A stretch of DNA of 64,000 nucleotides. Origin: Lantana camara (taxonomy: Eukaryota > Streptophyta > Magnoliopsida > Lamiales > Verbenaceae). Both the position numbers and the translations under genes were made by a program. The stretch lies in NCBI GenBank assembly GCA_037501455.1, contig CM074858.1, forward strand, positions 86,030,501 to 86,094,500, given 5' to 3'. Shown here in pieces: positions 43,107-52,769 of the stretch. Each line of letters opens with the position of its first letter. Within the stretch, counting starts at the first letter, position 1. Under the pieces are notes generated by a model. It saw only the letters and a list, made by a program, of their open reading frames with translations. It did not search any database and was not told where the DNA came from.

Positions 43107-46100
43107 TGTAGCACCCCGGTACACGTGGAGGTGCCACACCCCCGCACTATAGGTCAATCCACATACGAAACGGCCAATCCGTACATGAACCAACCTATAG
43201 CGAACGGGTGACAATGCAATACACGACAAGCTAGGCGGGAAACTTAAACATGCGACATGACAAAGCGGAAGCATACTTCAACAATAGCAATTATTTCCTT
43301 CAGTTCAATCATGACATATCTCATTTATCAAGTAGTGCATAATTTAGACTATCATATCAATACATTATCATCTTCCATTAACGAATAACAATAACTACAA
43401 TTCCAGAATTAACACTAATAATAATAATAATAATAATTAAATGCACGAACCACGGATGACACGACTACATGAACTTGACCCGACTCGACTCACTCCCGCC
43501 TAGCGTGCACCTGCAATACCTGAAAGGTGGAGGCGTCAGTCTGTGAAGACCGAGTGAGGGGTTTACATATATATTAGCGCAGATAACATGCAAGTTATAT
43601 TCTCGGGTAAAGGTTTATAAAAGATAATTATACAAGTTCAATAAAAACATAGCTTCGCCCGAGAATACAACTGTCAATATTAAATACTTGTTCCTTATCA
43701 TGCAATCAATCAATACATGGCCCCGGCGAGTGAGGGCGGTCTCCAACCTTACTCCAAATGAACATGGACATGCTTGCTTGTTTATTAATCAAGAGGTGAT
43801 CATGCAATCAATTATCGTGCTATCGTGCAATAGTGTAATCAGGTAACATATTCATGGAGTAACAATCATGAAATAACCCGAGGCGCATCCGTGGTGCCGG
43901 ACTCGTCCCCAGTCTCCTTCTCCCTCCACTGATGGGAAGGTAGCTAGCCTTCACCATCCACGACATGGTGAGCAGAGGGTACATGAATCCCTAAGCCCGG
44001 ATCTCCTTCCTCCACTAACCTCCTAGTGGATTCAGGGGTGACCCCAAATGTGGTGAGGATAGCACCAGAGTTACCCGTCAGCCCTTGCTTTCCCGGTTGG
44101 CTCTAGTCACTACCCTCGGGCCCATCGTGAACGATCATGCTACTCGCCTAAACATGCTTGAAATCATGAACATGGACAATCATGGCTTGCTTGCTTGAAA
44201 CATGACTTGCGTGAAATAATATATGACTTGATAAAATGTAACTATAAATCGTGGTCAATAGTTTATGGAAATTATCAATATAAATACCTTTTGGCCGAAA
44301 TATCACATAAGGGATATACGGGTTCTATGTAACTAGAAATTAAACCTCACCTGACAGGCGACACACGACTCGTGAATGCGTGAACGTGCTCATGATCCCC
44401 AATCTCCGCCCTGGAGAGTAACTGGACACGAAAGGGGAAGATACATGCATTCGTGAGACAATACTCGACAATGGTACCAAATGTGACGCACGGCGTAACC
44501 ATGAACATATTCTTGTATGAAATAAACGTATACTTGCACATACCGATCATATAGATACTTATAAATGGAATGGGATAATTTACAAGAAGACAAGTAATTT
44601 CACGGAGATCACGTATTTAAGGCATGCAATCATACCAATTCGTTTTACATAAAGCATGGAGTTAACAATTAAGTTTAAATAAGCAAAGACCATAAAATGT
44701 CAAATAACCATATAATCATCAAATATTCAAGTATTCCAATCATATAAATCGCATACGGGATCCGAGAGAGTGAAAGGGATGCGAGAAAAGAGGTTTTGGC
44801 AAAGTTTGGCAAAAGTTGACAGTTTTCAGAAATGTACAAGCTGTAGGAAAACTGGAATATCTTGAGTTATAGAATTTGGAATTGGGTTTTGTTTGTTGGA
44901 TAGAAAACTAGACAAATACACCTTTCCGAAGATATATGGCTCGTATTCTAATTCAATGTGAGGAGAAAATGGCATAAGCTCGAAGTTGAGTGAATGCAGA
45001 TTTTCGGTTGAGTGGCGACACCAAATTAAAATGGATATATCTCACAAACCAGAAATGATATTGAGGTGATTCCAATTGGAGAATACTTTAGACTCAATTT
45101 AGTTTCTACAGTTCGAAATTCAGGTCAATCCGAGTACGTTTGAGGGGTAAACGGTCATTTAGAACAAATGACATAAATGCAGAATTGGCTGTGTGATCTT
45201 CTGTAACAGTGCTGAAGACGGGAACGGCCGTTCCGGCTTTAGGCCAAAATGGGAAGGGCCGTTCCCAGCCTCGCTGGCCAAAACATTCAAAGGATGGGAA
45301 CGGCCGTTCCGGGAAATCAAAGGGGACGGGAAGGGCCGTTCCCGCTGAGCAGAAAGCTCAAAACAGAGCAGAAAACAGGGGAGCTCTCGGATCACATTCA
45401 AAATCATCAAAACATCATAAAAACTTCCACCAAATGCATTAAATCAAGTAAGAAACATACTTATATACTTAAAGTACAATAAAAACTAACATAAACACTT
45501 AATTCATCCTTTGATTCTCAAGAATCATCAACTTTAGCATATATACAAATTCATTATATAATCTCATAATTCTCAAGAATTCATACATGTTTTCAAGGGC
45601 TCCTAATCAAGTTTCTAACACCAAACACATAAATTATCAAGCTTGAATCCTAAACCCTAGCTTCATACATAAATTCAAGAATCATGAAATATCAATCATA
45701 TACCTTGAAAGGAAGAAAGAAAGAGATGAGATGAGATGATGATGCTTCAAAGCTCAATTCCTTCATGATCATGACTTGAAAGGATGAAATCTCCTTTTCC
45801 CTTTTTCCTTGAGTGATTACCGAGAGAAAGAGGATGATGATTCTTGATGAATGAAATGGTGAGAAAGAGGGAGATGCATATATCGGTATATTTAGGGAAA
45901 TATGCAATATTTATGATTTAATCCCCCAACTTCATAAGTTATGCAATTAAGTGTATCAAGTTTGGAAAATGAGCAATTAGGTCCACAAAACTTTCATGCA
46001 ATTTGGTCCCAAAAGAAAAGGAATTGAACAATTAAGGACAATTTGGCAATTAAATCAACTTGGACAATTAATTCATGTAATAATTAAATTCCATTCGCAC

Positions 46101-46279
46101 AAGGATTCTCAAAATGAAATGAATATCACATAATTATCACGTAATCATGTTGAAAACAATTGATAAGAATTAATATAACACGTTTAAATCAATTAAACGA
46201 AATTAATAAAATAAAATCCTAACGCTCGAAACCCACACGTGTCGAGCGTACCTGACTGTCTGAAAATCGGGGCGTTACA
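43107..46279 (-). repeat. 5' LTR of element G
   Basis: 3173 bp, near-identical to 36731-39910. Differences seen include GGAGCTCC/GGATCTCC, AGCCGAG/ATCCGAG, GTTGGCC/GCTGGCC, and two short deletions near 45598 and 45755. The palindrome cluster is at about 45221-45343. Confidence 0.93.
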
Positions 46280-46284
46280 ATTTA

Positions 46285-48531
46285 GCTGCCCTGTTTCTGC
46301 GTCTGTGGCGGTTAAACCAGAGCTGTTCTGGTTCGTGGCACGGGCGTGTCATTTCTCCTCGTTCCAGCGAGGAACGGGGGTGCAGAAATGGTCTGGACTT
46401 GCTGTACCGAGACACGGGGGTGTCTCGGTATAGGCTTTGAGGGTGACACGGGGGTGTCACCCCGTTTTCCTTGAACACTTCTGCGTCTTCCTGTTGCCTG
46501 CTGCTGCTATGGTACCCATGGCTTTTGCTGCTTCTTTTGCTGTGCATTGCTGCTGCATTTCTGGTGCAATGTGTACTTGTGCATGCATGGTTGTGAGTTG
46601 TGTGAGCATGGAGTGTTGCATGTGTGTTATATATATATATTATATGCATGTAAAATATATAAATACATGCATGGCTGAGTATATATAATTATATTGGTGC
46701 TTTGAGTGGTACGTGCATGCATGGTCTTTGTAGTATTATTGCATGCATGTATATTTATATTATATATATATATTAGGCTAAGCATGCATGTAGTATATAT
46801 ATATATGCATGCATGTGTGTGTGTGTGTGTACGTGAAAATATGTATATATTATATATATTGTATATTGTTATATATGGTTACTTATATATATATTATATC
46901 ATGTATATTTATTATATATTTTAAATATTATTTGATTTAATTTAATTATTGAAATTAATTGATTTCTATTTCGCGTATTTATTCTACTGACTTTTGATTG
47001 AACGTTTTATTTATTTTATTCCTAAATGTGAATATGAATATTATATGTGATATGCTTATTAATTGAATGTTAGATTAATTGATATGAATTATGAATTATG
47101 AGTTTATGAATATTATGAACTTATGAAATTGAATGAAATATATGAACGAATGAATGATTATATGATTTAAATTCTTTAATCGTGCACATGAACATTTTTA
47201 TGATATAACATGATCATTTATGCATTCATGTCATATTCACTTCATTGCCGAGCGTCATTTGTGGTCATTGAGTCTCATACCTTTTCTTGTGCACAGATTC
47301 GGGTTTGGTCGGAGACGAGGGCGAGCCTTGAGACGCTTGTGCCTTTATTTCTGCTTTGGTAAAGGTGGGTTTTTCTTCTATTAGTTAAAACAACCTTATA
47401 TATTCCTTATGTGCAAAGTTTTAAGCCAAAATCGTATATATATTTATATCGAGTCATTTCGGGTAAATAATTTCAAACGTATGACCCTTTCTTTTATTTA
47501 TGAATCCTACCTTATGTTTGGCGAGATATTTATGATTTATGATTGCACGGGCCCCGGGACTTAGTATATGTGGCTAACCGAGGAAGCAAGGGCTGACGGG
47601 GATCCCATATACTAGTCCCAACCAAACTACGGTGATACCGGCCCTCGCTAGGAGTTTTAGCGGGGAATGGGAGCTGAGTGCCCTTGGGGGATTCATGTAC
47701 CCCCATTGGCCTATGTATGAACCGGTGGCCGGGTCTTGCAAGCCCGTCCACCACCCGGAGGAAGAAGGAGTATATGAATGATTATGATCATGTATTTATG
47801 AGCACACAAGATTTATGTATGATAATGAATTATTGAATAATTAATTATGATTACACGAGGAGTAGGTTGGAGATTGTGCACGCCCACTCGCCGGGCCATA
47901 AACCCTTATGAACATTTATGAATGAATATGAACGTCGTAATCCCGTTGATGTTTCCTTTTTGTTTTAACCACTTGGTAAAGTCTTACTAAACTTCACACG
48001 GGATTAGGGCTTGCATGTATGTGTTTAATTTATGTGATATTATGTATCTTATGCCCGTTTTATACCCACCAGTCTCTTTTAGACTGAACCCGGTTGTTTT
48101 CAGTTGTTTTGTGCAGGTATAGGAGTGCTAGGCGGGAATACAAGTCGTCTAGGTCTTGCATTTATGTTTAGCACTTCCTTTTGTCTCATATTCATACTCT
48201 TGTTGATATTTTGCTTATGATTATAGTTTTAGCTTGGAGCGTTATGATTTTTGTAGGCCATGAGCGCCGTTGATTATGTAATGCTTTTGTATATCTATTT
48301 TTGGAGCTTGGTGGCTCATTGTATATGCTATGTTAATCTTGCTTCCGCGAATTTTATTTAACTCTGATTTTATGATTCTTGCACTGTTTGGTTTAAGGGT
48401 TAGTCCCGCCTAGCATAGCGTGTGTGTTGCGTCCCCTTTCGCCGTGGACTTGGCACGTGTATGGACTCCCATTTCATATACGGGTCGGGTCCCGGTGCGG
48501 GGGATGTGGTACCTAACGCTCGGGTGCTACA
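46285..48531 (+). repeat. 3' LTR of gypsy C, second part
   Basis: Resumes at the ATTTA duplication (46280-46284) and matches 19032-21280 with a few substitutions (e.g. TTCCGG/TTCTGG, TGCTAAT/TGTTAAT, CCCGTTC/CCCTTTC). It ends GTGCTACA before TTCAA. It includes the hairpin cluster (stems at 46405-46430 and 46441-46462). Confidence 0.93.
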
Positions 48532-48762
48532 TTCAATTTATCAAATAAGGTAACAATGATCAAGTACTCAAGGTATAATCAAAGTATGCAAATATTACAC
48601 AAACCTCCCCTATGAAACTTAAGCTTGGAATTCCACAACACAATTGATGTACATAATATCATGCATTATGTGGCATATCAATGAAGTGTTCGTGCTGGAA
48701 ACGAGTCACGAAAACCATGCATGAAAAGTATGAAAATCACAATTTTCATGCAGAATACACAG

Positions 48763-49032
48763 GGTCGCGGGAGCTACCAAAATCCTTCACAAAAAGGTCG
48801 CGCTCGCGACCACCTAATTTTGCCCGAATTTTCCTCCAAAATTTCCAAAATCTTGAAACTAGGCCAAATTTTGGTCGCGGTTGCTACTAATTTCCTTCAT
48901 AAAAGGGTCGCGGTCGTGACTACCTATTTTTGGCCGAATTTTTCTTCCAATTTTTCCAAAACACGAAACTAGGCCAAAATAGGGTAGCGGCCGCGACCTG
49001 TTTTTCGCATGATTCAGGTTGCGGGCGCGACC
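48763..49032. repeat. Six-unit paired palindrome array, LTR D
   Basis: 16-bp units related to GGTCGCGCTCGCGACC start at 48763, 48796, 48873, 48906, 48983 and 49017, with spacing 33, 77, 33, 77, 34. The intervening AT-rich DNA (CCAAAAT, GAAACTAGGCCAAA) also repeats, so this is a 110-bp tandem duplication, each unit holding two near-palindromes. Units are decayed to different degrees. Confidence 0.8.
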
Positions 49033-49389
49033 TGCTTCGTAGCAGCAGCAAAACAGGGGAAAAACAGGGGATTTCATGCCAAATACCACAAAATCAACAA
49101 CAAAGACAAGTTCACTCCATAACAATTATCTCAAATCATCAAATACACATTATACTTTAATTATCCATCATTCAAACCATGAAATGTACATCAAAGCATC
49201 AAGAATTCAACATGGAAACCCCATCTTTATACATACTTCCAACTTCCAAATAAATCAAAGTTTTCATGCAAGCTTTTATCCCTTTCACTCATAAATATGC
49301 TTCTAGCTCTAATCACACAAGAATTCATCATCTAATTCATGAACCCTACTCAATCACTTATTTAAGAATTCATCCAAAAATCATGTCAT

Positions 49390-49391
49390 AC
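49390..49391 (-). other. Candidate 5' splice site in LTR D
   Basis: Minus strand CATTTCAAG|GTATGACATG, following a purine-rich putative first exon; equivalent in position to those in LTRs C, F and G. Confidence 0.35.
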
Positions 49392-49969
49392 CTTGAAATG
49401 AGCTAGAAATGGAATGAAATGAAGAGATGATGATGATGATGATCCTAGCTTCAATAATCCTTCAAAATATAGCTTGAATTATGATGAAATCTTCCTTCCT
49501 CTTCCTTGGTGTAAATGTCGATTTTTAGTGTGTGAGTGTGTGTGAAATTCTTTGATGAAATGGAATGTAATGGAATGAAATGGAAGAGATGAAATGATAT
49601 ACTCAAAGTCTTGCATGAAAGTATGTGTTTCCTCATAATTTGCACATAAGCCCTCCTATTATTTGAATAAATGCAAGCAAGTTCCATCTCTAACCATAAG
49701 ATCGAATTAATCCAATTCATGTTATGCAATTAAGTCCACAATTTCATACAAAAAAGCAATAAATGACATATAATACAATTTGATCACTTATATCACTTAG
49801 TTCATATAATTCACATTATGGACAATTCATATAAGTGCATAGAGTTGTGATGCATATTATATGATGAAAATTGTAAATAAACGAATGAAATAATTAAGTT
49901 AAACCTCCCAACTCCCGAAGACCCGCTCGTGGCGTGCTTACCTGAACTTCCAGAAATTGGGGCGTTACA

Positions 49970-51659
49970 ACTCTCCCTCCCTTAGAAGAATCTGGTCCCC
50001 ATATTCACTGATCGGAAATAAATAACTCCGGGTGAAATCTTTTCATTTTGTCTTCCGGCTCCCAAGTCATTTCTTTAGTTTTATCACTCCGCCACAATAC
50101 CTTGACCATAGGAATGCTCCGGTTCCTCAACTCTTGATATTTTCTGTCCAAAACTCTAACCGACTGCTGAACAAATGATAAATTCGGTTCCAACTCAACT
50201 TCTTCAACGGGGAGAATTTCTGTTTCATCCGGATAATATTTCCTTAGTTGAGATACATGAAAGACATTGTGAATTCCGGTAAGATTAGGCGGTAAATCCA
50301 ATCTGTAAGCAACTTCCCCAATTCTCTCAAGAATTTCAAATGGACCCAAATAATGGGGATTCAACTTTCCTCCCTTTCCAATCCGAGAAAACCTTTTTCG
50401 TGGAGATACCTTTAAGAAAACCCGGTCCCCCACTTTAAATTTAAGATCTCTCCGGCGAGTATCGGCATAACTTTTCTGTCTATCTTGGGCAGCTTTCATC
50501 CGTTGTTGTATCTGCTGAACTTTCTCGATCATAGCTCCCACGACCTTAGAAGGTTTCTCAAGTTTGTCACCCTTCTTTACCCCTTCTTGTTTTGTCCATT
50601 TCCACTCCTCTAGATCAAAGAATAACGGGGATCGACACTTTCGACCATAAAGTAAATCATAAGGAGCCATGCCAGTAGAAGATTGATAGCTATTGTTATA
50701 TGCAAACTCAATCAGCGGAAGTTGTTCATGCCACGAATTTTGAAAATCCAAAGCATAAGATCGGACCAAATCTTCCAAATATCTTATAACTCTTTCGGAT
50801 TGACCATCGGTTTGAGGATGAAAAGCCGTACTGAATCGAAGTTTCGTTCCCAAAATATCTTGCAATTCTTGCTACAATTTAGAAGTAAAACGAGGATCTC
50901 TATCTGAAACAATGCTCACCGGAATCCCATGAAGTCGAACAATCTCCCTATTATAAATCTCAGCCAACTTTCGAATCTAGTAAGACATTCGGACCGGTAG
51001 AAAATGAGCAGACTTTGTTAATCGGTTCACAATCACCCAAATACCATCATAGCCACCTTTCACTCTTGGTAAGCCAGATATAAAACCCATCGTCACTTGT
51101 TCCCATTTCCACTCAGGAATAGGTAACGGCTGTAAAAGACCTCCGGGCTTTTGATGCTCGGCTTTAACTTTCTGATATCTTAAACAACATCTTACAAACT
51201 CGGCCACATCCTTCTTTAATCCATGCCACCAATAAAATTGCTTCAGATCCTTATACATTTTATTTCCTCCCGGATGTATCGAATATGCTGACTTATGAGC
51301 TTCTTCAAGTAATACCCTTTTCAATTCATCGGGTAAAACCACTCGGTTCTTGAAACGAAGAAACCCGGTTTCATCGAACCCAAATGGACTTTCCGGATCC
51401 TCTCTTGCCTTAGCAACCAACTTTTGAACTTCCGGATCCTTACCTTGAGCCTCAAATAATTTATGTTTCAATTCCGGTTGAATAGAGATATTAGAAACTC
51501 GAGCTTTTATCGTAATAGGCTCAATTCCACTACTTTCTCCAACTTCCAAACTCGATACCCCAACTTTTCTGCTTAAAGCATCGACAACCATGTTAGCCTT
51601 TCTGGGATGGTACTTGATGACACAATCATAGTCTTCTAATCGTTCTATCCATCTCCGTT
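49970..51659 (-). pseudogene. Gypsy D pol remnant (RNase H end, integrase, chromodomain)
   Basis: Minus-strand remainder of a chromovirus polyprotein closely related to gypsy C. In order: RNase H tail (WIERLEDYDCVIKYHP, VVDALSRK), integrase zinc finger ([17 protein letters not shown]; the last Cys-x2-Cys is CLRY, so a zinc ligand is lost), integrase core (GLPRVKGGYDGIWV, FHPQTDGQSE), GPY/F region (GKLNPHYLGPFEILERIG) and chromodomain (VLWRSDKTKEMTWE). Two in-frame TAG codons (50977-50979 and 50872-50874) break the frame; the natural TGA is at 50005-50007. The upstream part is cut by the CACTA end at 51660. After the stop come a 49988-50006 hairpin and a polypurine tract. Confidence 0.92.
49988..50006 (-). 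other. Stop/PPT-proximal hairpin, gypsy D
   Basis: Minus strand GAATATGG-GGA-CCAGATTC forms a stem with one mismatch at the same place, overlapping the stop codon, as the perfect GAATCCG/CGGATTC hairpin of gypsy C. Confidence 0.5.
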
Positions 51660-52290
51660 CACTACAAGAAAACAAGCGAATTCCGAGGGAATTCCGAGGG
51701 AAACCATTCCCTCGGAAAAAGCCTCCTCGGAATTGGTTCCGAGGGAAAATAGGGAATTCCGAGGGAAAATCTCTAATATTTATTTCCCTCGCAATTCCCT
51801 CGCAGTTCCCTCGGAAATCCATCAACAATATTATTCCCTCGGAATATCTAATTTTTCATTTTTGTGAAATTTTATTTTTCGAGGGAATTCCGAGGGATTT
51901 TTCCCTCGGAATCTTATTTTCCATTTTGTGAAATTTTATTTTCCGAGGGAATTCCGAGGAACTATTCCCTCGGAATTTTATAATTCATTTTGTCAATTTT
52001 TATTTCTCCATTTATATTTTATAAATATATTTTTTTAATCATTATTGTAGCTATTATGAAATATGTATTTATAATCCAAAATATAACTATATATCAAAAC
52101 CCAAATTTTAAAATATAAATATAATAAATGTACAATGTAGATTACAAAAAATGGCAAAGCAAAAAATTATATATCCTTACAAAATAAGAACGATTATCTA
52201 ATAACAAAATAATTCAAATGCAATGTTCAACAAACATGATCAAAATTAGGTGTCTTCTTCATCTTCATGGTTTATTGTTTGGAGAATGTC
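51660..52290 (+). mobile_element. CACTA (En/Spm-type) transposon terminus
   Basis: Begins with CACTACAAGAAAA, the standard plant CACTA terminal inverted repeat, abutting D pol sequence after GTT (51657-51659, the likely 3-bp duplication). The next about 320 bp are packed with TTCCGAGGGAA and its inverse TTCCCTCGGAA in both orientations, the subterminal repeats that bind the element's own transposition protein. The rest is AT-rich without coding sequence. The element is cut at 52290 by LTR E, so its other end and any transposase are outside the window. Confidence 0.88.
51675..51985. repeat. CACTA subterminal repeat cluster
   Basis: More than a dozen copies of CCGAGG/CCTCGG-type words (consensus TTCCGAGGGAA), many as head-to-head pairs separated by a few bases. 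Confidence 0.85.
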
Positions 52291-52769
52291 TGTAGCACCC
52301 GGAACGCTAGGCACCACATCCCCCGCACTATAGCCCCGATCCACATATGAAATAGACAATCCATACATGAATCAAAGCTATAGCGAACGGGAGACAATAA
52401 AATGACACAAGGCTAGGCGGGTACTCTCAATTAAAAACCAAACCAACCATCAGTCCAGAGTAAATAAAAGCGGAAGCAATAATATTCAATAAATACTTAT
52501 AGGTACCATATTTATTTATTTACTAATAGGTACCAAGAATTACACTATCAATACAATATCATCTCCAAAATAGGTAACAAGGCATGATACCAAATATCCC
52601 AAGCAGCTATACATGAACAAAATGTGGGAATGAAGTGTGCTAGACCCAAATTTAAAGACAACTAGACTCTAAATTCCCGCCTAGCACGCCCTGCAAAACA
52701 ACTGAAAAGTTGAGGTGTCAGTCCAACACAGACTGAGCGAGGGGTATAAATAAATATAAGCGCACAAAC
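52291..52769 (-). repeat. Gypsy E LTR, terminal 479 bp
   Basis: Starts TGTAGCACCCGGAACG after ATGTC (52286-52290, candidate duplication). It holds the inverted repeat GCTAGGCGGG (52412-52421) and TCCCGCCTAGC (52675-52685) and the adjoining block with CAGACTGAGCGAGGGG. It is similar to but distinct from D and G. Cut at 52769 by copia A2; the remainder lies beyond the window. Confidence 0.78.

Larger units (their letters stand above)
36731..46279 (-). mobile_element. Non-coding LTR retrotransposon G (LARD-like)
   Basis: TGTAGCACCCC at 36731 to GCGTTACA at 46279 (minus strand TGTAACGCCCCG...GGGTGCTACA), with the 5-bp duplication ATTTA at 36726-36730 and 46280-46284. LTRs of 3180 bp (36731-39910) and 3173 bp (43107-46279) flank 3196 bp with no gag or pol. 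Primer-binding site and polypurine tract are present, and the LTRs differ at only about eight places by eye, so it moved recently using proteins from elsewhere. Long LTRs plus a non-coding interior fit a large retrotransposon derivative. Confidence 0.92.
17331..48531 (+). mobile_element. Ty3/gypsy chromovirus C (Tekay-like), full length, with two nested elements
   Basis: Bounded by TGTAACGCC at 17331 and GTGCTACA at 48531, with the 5-bp duplication TTCAA at 17326-17330 and 48532-48536. Contents: 5' LTR 17331-21280, primer-binding site 21289-21301, gag-pol in two pieces (21495-24867 and 34551-35701) around copia B, and 3' LTR in two pieces (35735-36730 and 46285-48531) around element G. Without the guests it is about 12 kb. 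The polyprotein frame is intact and the LTRs nearly identical where they align, so C inserted recently, before B and G. Confidence 0.93.
48537..49969 (-). repeat. Gypsy D 3' LTR, proximal part
   Basis: Right-hand continuation of 16034-17330 after gypsy C, ending GCGTTACA at 49969 (minus strand TGTAACGCCCCAATTTC). It contains the six-unit palindrome array (48763-49032), a GAT triplet run (about 49427-49442), a candidate donor splice site (minus TTTCAAG|GTATGAC at 49390-49391) and a TATA-like sequence (complement of about 49597-49604). With the left part the LTR is about 2.7 kb. Confidence 0.82.

Noticed and set aside
48763..49032. CRISPR-like regularly spaced palindromes
   Set aside because: Plant LTR context, AT-rich repeated spacers, 16-bp degenerate units and no cas genes; it is a tandem duplication inside an LTR.
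50977..51828. 283-codon frame as a real gene
   Set aside because: Its N-terminal part is translated CACTA terminal repeats fused to truncated gypsy D pol.
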